Shown: piece by piece, positions 61,733 through 64,000 of the stretch
How the letters are laid out: the number at the start of each line of letters is the position of its first letter
How positions within the stretch are numbered: the stretch's first letter is position 1
DNA from: Paenibacillus oryzisoli
Lineage (GTDB): Bacteria; Bacillota; Bacilli; Paenibacillales; NBRC-103111
Direction: 5' to 3'
NCBI RefSeq assembly: GCF_001653565.1
Contig: NZ_LYPB01000071.1
Location: 62,001-126,000, forward strand
Length of the DNA: 64,000 nt
Notes under the pieces: model-generated
Told to the model about the DNA's origin: nothing
The model's input: only the letters and a program-made list of their open reading frames with translations
Database searches by the model: none
Program-made: the position numbers and the translations under genes

Positions 61733-63052
61733 ATGGATTTGTTTACATATGCATCATCACAAGATCCCGTAGGCAAGCTGCTCGCAGACCGGATGCGGCC
61801 AACGACATTGGATGAATATATTGGCCAAGAGCAAATTGTCGGCAAAGGCAAGCTCCTACGTCGTGCGATTGAGGCGGATCAAGTGACGTCGATTCTTCTT
61901 TATGGGCCGCCAGGGACAGGGAAGACGACGCTCGCGAACATTATTGCGAATCGGACCCAAGGCGAATTTATGAAGCTCAATGCGGTTGATGCTTCGGTGA
62001 AGGACGTCCGTGAAATCATTGAGCAGGCCAAAAACACCAAAGCGATGTACGGGCGTAAAACGACGCTCTTTCTAGATGAAGTCCATCGCTTCAACACCTC
62101 GCGGCAGGACGCGCTGCTTCCTGCGGTAGAGCAGGGCATCCTCATCTTCATCGGGGCGACCACCGAGAACCCGTTTCACCATGTGAACGGGGCCCTCTTG
62201 TCGCGCTCGACGCTGTTTCAGCTAGAGCCGCTCACGGCGGAGCATGCGCTCATCGCCATGCGAAGAGCCATCGCCGATCCGGTGAAGGGGCTCGGCTTCA
62301 TGCGCCTCCACGTGGACGAGGAGGCGCTTCTCCACATCGCGCAGATGGCCAATGGGGACATCCGCCGATCCCTGAACGCGCTGGAGCTGGCAGCGCTGAC
62401 GACTTCACCTGAACCGGATGGCACGGTTCATATCACGCGCGAGGTGGCGGAGGAGTCGATCCGCCGCCCCATCGTGAAAGCGGACGAGTCAACGCAGTAT
62501 GACGTCTTGTCCGCCTTTCACAAGAGCGTGCGCGGCTCTAGCGACGCCGCGCTGTTCTGGTTCCTCTATGCCGTCGAGAAGCTCGGCATGGATCCTATGA
62601 CCTTCCTGCGGCGTCTCATCGTCGCTTGCAGCGAAGATATCGGGCTCGCCAATCCGCAGGCGATGGTTCAGTCTGTTACGGCGATGGACGCCTACCACAA
62701 GATAGGCTGGCCGGAATCGAAGTACATCATTTCCCAGGCAATTTTATTCGCTGTGGAAAGTCCGAAGTCCAACTCGATTCCGCTCGCCATCATGCGTGCA
62801 CAGGAGATGATGGAGCGGGTGAAGTCAGCGGAAGTTCCGTTGCACCTGCGGGATACCCATTACAAAGGGGCAGAGAAGCTCGGTCATAAAGGTTACATGT
62901 ATCCGCATAATTACCCGGGGCATTATGTGCGTCAGCAATACTTGCCGGATGAGATTCAGCATGAAGTTATTTTTGCCGCAAGTAATCAGGGCACAGAAGA
63001 GAAAATGAAGCAAAATCAACACAAAAGAAGAGGGACGCCTACAGATTCATAG
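61733..63052 (+). CDS. rarA: Replication-associated recombination AAA+ ATPase RarA/MgsA
   Basis: A clamp-loader-like ATPase acting at stalled forks, corresponding to B. subtilis YrvN. The 439-residue protein has the ATPase domain (about 10-200): RPTTLDEYIGQEQIVGKGK, Walker A GPPGTGKTT, Walker B LFLDEVHRFN and sensor ATTENPFHHVNGALLSRSTLF. The MgsA C-terminal domain (about 260-420) has CSEDIGLANPQA and HLRDTHYKGAEKLGHKGYMYPHNYPGHYV. DNA from about 62080 to 62680 is much richer in GC than the flanks. It overlaps the convergent DUF3889 gene by 6 bases. Confidence 0.95.
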   Translation: MDLFTYASSQDPVGKLLADRMRPTTLDEYIGQEQIVGKGKLLRRAIEADQVTSILLYGPPGTGKTTLANIIANRTQGEFMKLNAVDASVKDVREIIEQAKNTKAMYGRKTTLFLDEVHRFNTSRQDALLPAVEQGILIFIGATTENPFHHVNGALLSRSTLFQLEPLTAEHALIAMRRAIADPVKGLGFMRLHVDEEALLHIAQMANGDIRRSLNALELAALTTSPEPDGTVHITREVAEESIRRPIVKADESTQYDVLSAFHKSVRGSSDAALFWFLYAVEKLGMDPMTFLRRLIVACSEDIGLANPQAMVQSVTAMDAYHKIGWPESKYIISQAILFAVESPKSNSIPLAIMRAQEMMERVKSAEVPLHLRDTHYKGAEKLGHKGYMYPHNYPGHYVRQQYLPDEIQHEVIFAASNQGTEEKMKQNQHKRRGTPTDS

Positions 63053-63076
63053 AATCCGTAGAGTCCCTCTATTTTC
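63029..63076. terminator. Terminator formed by the overlapping ends of rarA and the DUF3889 gene
   Basis: AGAGGGAC (63029-63036, in rarA) pairs perfectly with GTCCCTCT (63063-63070, in the convergent gene), followed by ATTTTCTT on the plus strand and TTCTTTTG on the minus strand. Confidence 0.6.
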
Positions 63077-63421
63077 TTGCTCCATCAGTATGGTAAATAC
63101 CTTTTCTGTTACAGGGTCATATCGAATGGACACGATGAGTGGGAATTCAGTGCCATTCTTTTTGACCCAGAAGCGGAACTGCTGTTGGACAACACCAGGT
63201 GCTACGGTAGACTTTCCGATATATCTGTAATCCAGCAACGTATACACCTTTCCAGCTTCGTGAAAAGCAAGACGGCTCCACTTGGCATAAGAGGGGTCAT
63301 GCATAGGCGCCCTTACGGCATGACTACTGTTGCCATGTTGGATGGTGTCTAGGGCCAATACAGGTGAAGATTCAACCCAACTCAAGCCAAACATGAGTAA
63401 AATAGCTATAATTTTGCTCAG
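63047..63421 (-). CDS. DUF3889 (YqzG-like) secreted protein
   Basis: A secreted protein of about 115-124 residues. The core YAKWSRLAFHEAGKVYTLLDYRYIGKS and the FRFWVKKNGTEFPLIVSIRYDPVTEKVFTI pattern match DUF3889, as in B. subtilis YqzG. Function unknown. The first ATG (63394) would give MFGLSWVESSPVLA, a clipped signal peptide. Nine codons upstream, from CTG 63421, the frame adds LSKIIAILL and completes a good signal peptide, and AAAGGTG lies at a usable distance. A CTG start is therefore proposed; ATA 63424 is the only other upstream codon before a stop. It overlaps rarA tail to tail. Confidence 0.65.
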   Translation of the reverse strand: MSKIIAILLMFGLSWVESSPVLALDTIQHGNSSHAVRAPMHDPSYAKWSRLAFHEAGKVYTLLDYRYIGKSTVAPGVVQQQFRFWVKKNGTEFPLIVSIRYDPVTEKVFTILMEQENRGTLRIL

Positions 63422-63840
63422 TATCGCTCACACCTTTCGTTAGTAGCGTGTGCGGCAGTCGGAGCATGCATACGCCATAATGAACGGTAAATAACAGCAA
63501 AAACATCATCTTATAATAAAAATGCTCTTAGGATAGCTTGAATGCGATGTCTGTCGCATGGCTCGAGGGGGAGGAATTAATGATCACTGTATGTTAGCTC
63601 ACGTTGAATAGCGTGTATGACAGTATGTGTTGCTCATCGCGTGGAATGGCATGTATGACGATTCGTGTGAGGCATTACATTGTTTGAGTACAGGGGTGTG
63701 GCGTGGGTGTGAGTCGCGTTGTATGGAGTTCATGACGTTGCGTGTTATGCCTAACTTATACTAGTACTGGGGAGGCGTGTTACGAAGCACATGAATTTAC
63801 TTGGAGCTACTTGGTGTACCTATGAGGAGCAATAGTGATT
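63422..63840. other. Gene-poor stretch with weakly repeated GTATGAC-type words
   Basis: I see no convincing gene. Three loosely related blocks (about 63589-63622, 63623-63660, 63700-63736) share GCTCA or GTGAG, GAATRGC and TGTATGAC or TCATGAC words and could be decayed tandem repeats. A TATAAT at about 63512 has no good -35 partner. Confidence 0.3.
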
Positions 63841-64000
63841 AAATGTATTTTATACAGGTAATTCTTGAGGAAACTCCTTGAAATTTCGAATAACTGGATT
63901 TTCTACAGGTAAATTAGAGTTTTTGCACCAATTTTACGAAATGAGTCCCGATTAACTACCTATTTTCCATCTAATTCTATTTTTTAAGTGAAATCCTTCG
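63841..64000. repeat. AT-rich repeat element at the right edge
   Basis: TAACTGGATTTTCT (63891-63904) and TTTTCCATCTAAT (63963-63975) repeat words found at 2656-2669 and 2779-2791. CTACAGGTAAATT (63903-63915) is the inverse of the AATTTACCTGTAG at 2766-2778. The element is cut by the window end. Confidence 0.55.

Noticed and set aside
63422..64000. Possible genes in the right-hand 580 bases
   Set aside because: All frames are short and without ribosome sites; the DNA looks like decayed or repetitive intergenic sequence.

Overview
The window looks like core chromosome of an endospore-forming Bacillales bacterium, most likely Paenibacillus or a close relative. Evidence: many sporulation genes (spoIVFA-spoIVFB, spo0B, safA, bofC, spoVB, a SpoIID/LytB protein), an SLH-domain cell-wall amidase, a T-box leader before hisS-aspS, strong GGAGG ribosome sites with frequent GTG/TTG starts, and separate secD and secF genes. 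The gene order largely follows the known Bacillus subtilis order: maf-radC-mreBCD-minCD-spoIVFAB-rplU-prp-rpmA-spo0B-obg-pheB-pheA, then safA, bofC-ruvAB-queA-tgt-yajC, spoVB-comN-secDF-recJ-apt-relA-dtd, then hisS-aspS-tcdA-rarA.

Layout. 1-5.3 kb: the 3' part of murC, a SPOR-domain membrane protein, an SLH amidase on the minus strand, a DUF4321 protein and maf. 5.3-16 kb: an Rrf2-type regulator with its own operator-like palindrome, radC, the shape and division block (mreBCD, minCD, rodA), the SpoIVF proteins, a short RNase E/G protein and the L21-Prp-L27 ribosomal operon. 16-26.7 kb: a membrane-anchored Spo0B, obgE, a degenerate TrpD-like protein, an NlpC/P60 hydrolase, a NUDIX protein, the pheB-hom-thrB-pheA amino-acid block and safA. 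26.7-36 kb: a SigW-type sigma factor without an anti-sigma gene, a 54-residue membrane peptide, bofC, ruvCAB, a SpoIID-like protein, queA, tgt and yajC. 36-45 kb: membrane proteins, spoVB, comN, secD, secF and a cation-efflux homologue. 45-55 kb: recJ, apt, relA, dtd, a membrane FAD oxidoreductase, a very acidic protein, a 51-bp palindromic tandem array and a divergent doxX/HxlR pair. 55-64 kb: the hisS T-box, hisS, aspS, tcdA, a PadR-MFS efflux pair, rarA, a DUF3889 protein and a gene-poor end.

Together the genes cover cell-wall synthesis and shape, septum placement, sporulation signalling and coat assembly, translation, Holliday-junction processing, protein export and the stringent response. 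I see no prophage, insertion sequence, CRISPR array, rRNA or tRNA gene.

The least ordinary material is non-coding or small: the five-unit palindrome array at 53887-54134, a recurring hairpin seen at 19638, 27869 and 47387, AT-rich repeat elements shared by the two ends of the window, several promoter-overlapping palindromes beside regulators, and a few variant proteins (tail-anchored-looking SigW, C-terminally short RNase G, membrane Spo0B, degenerate TrpD and cation-efflux homologues). I found no clear multi-gene system that I would call undescribed.
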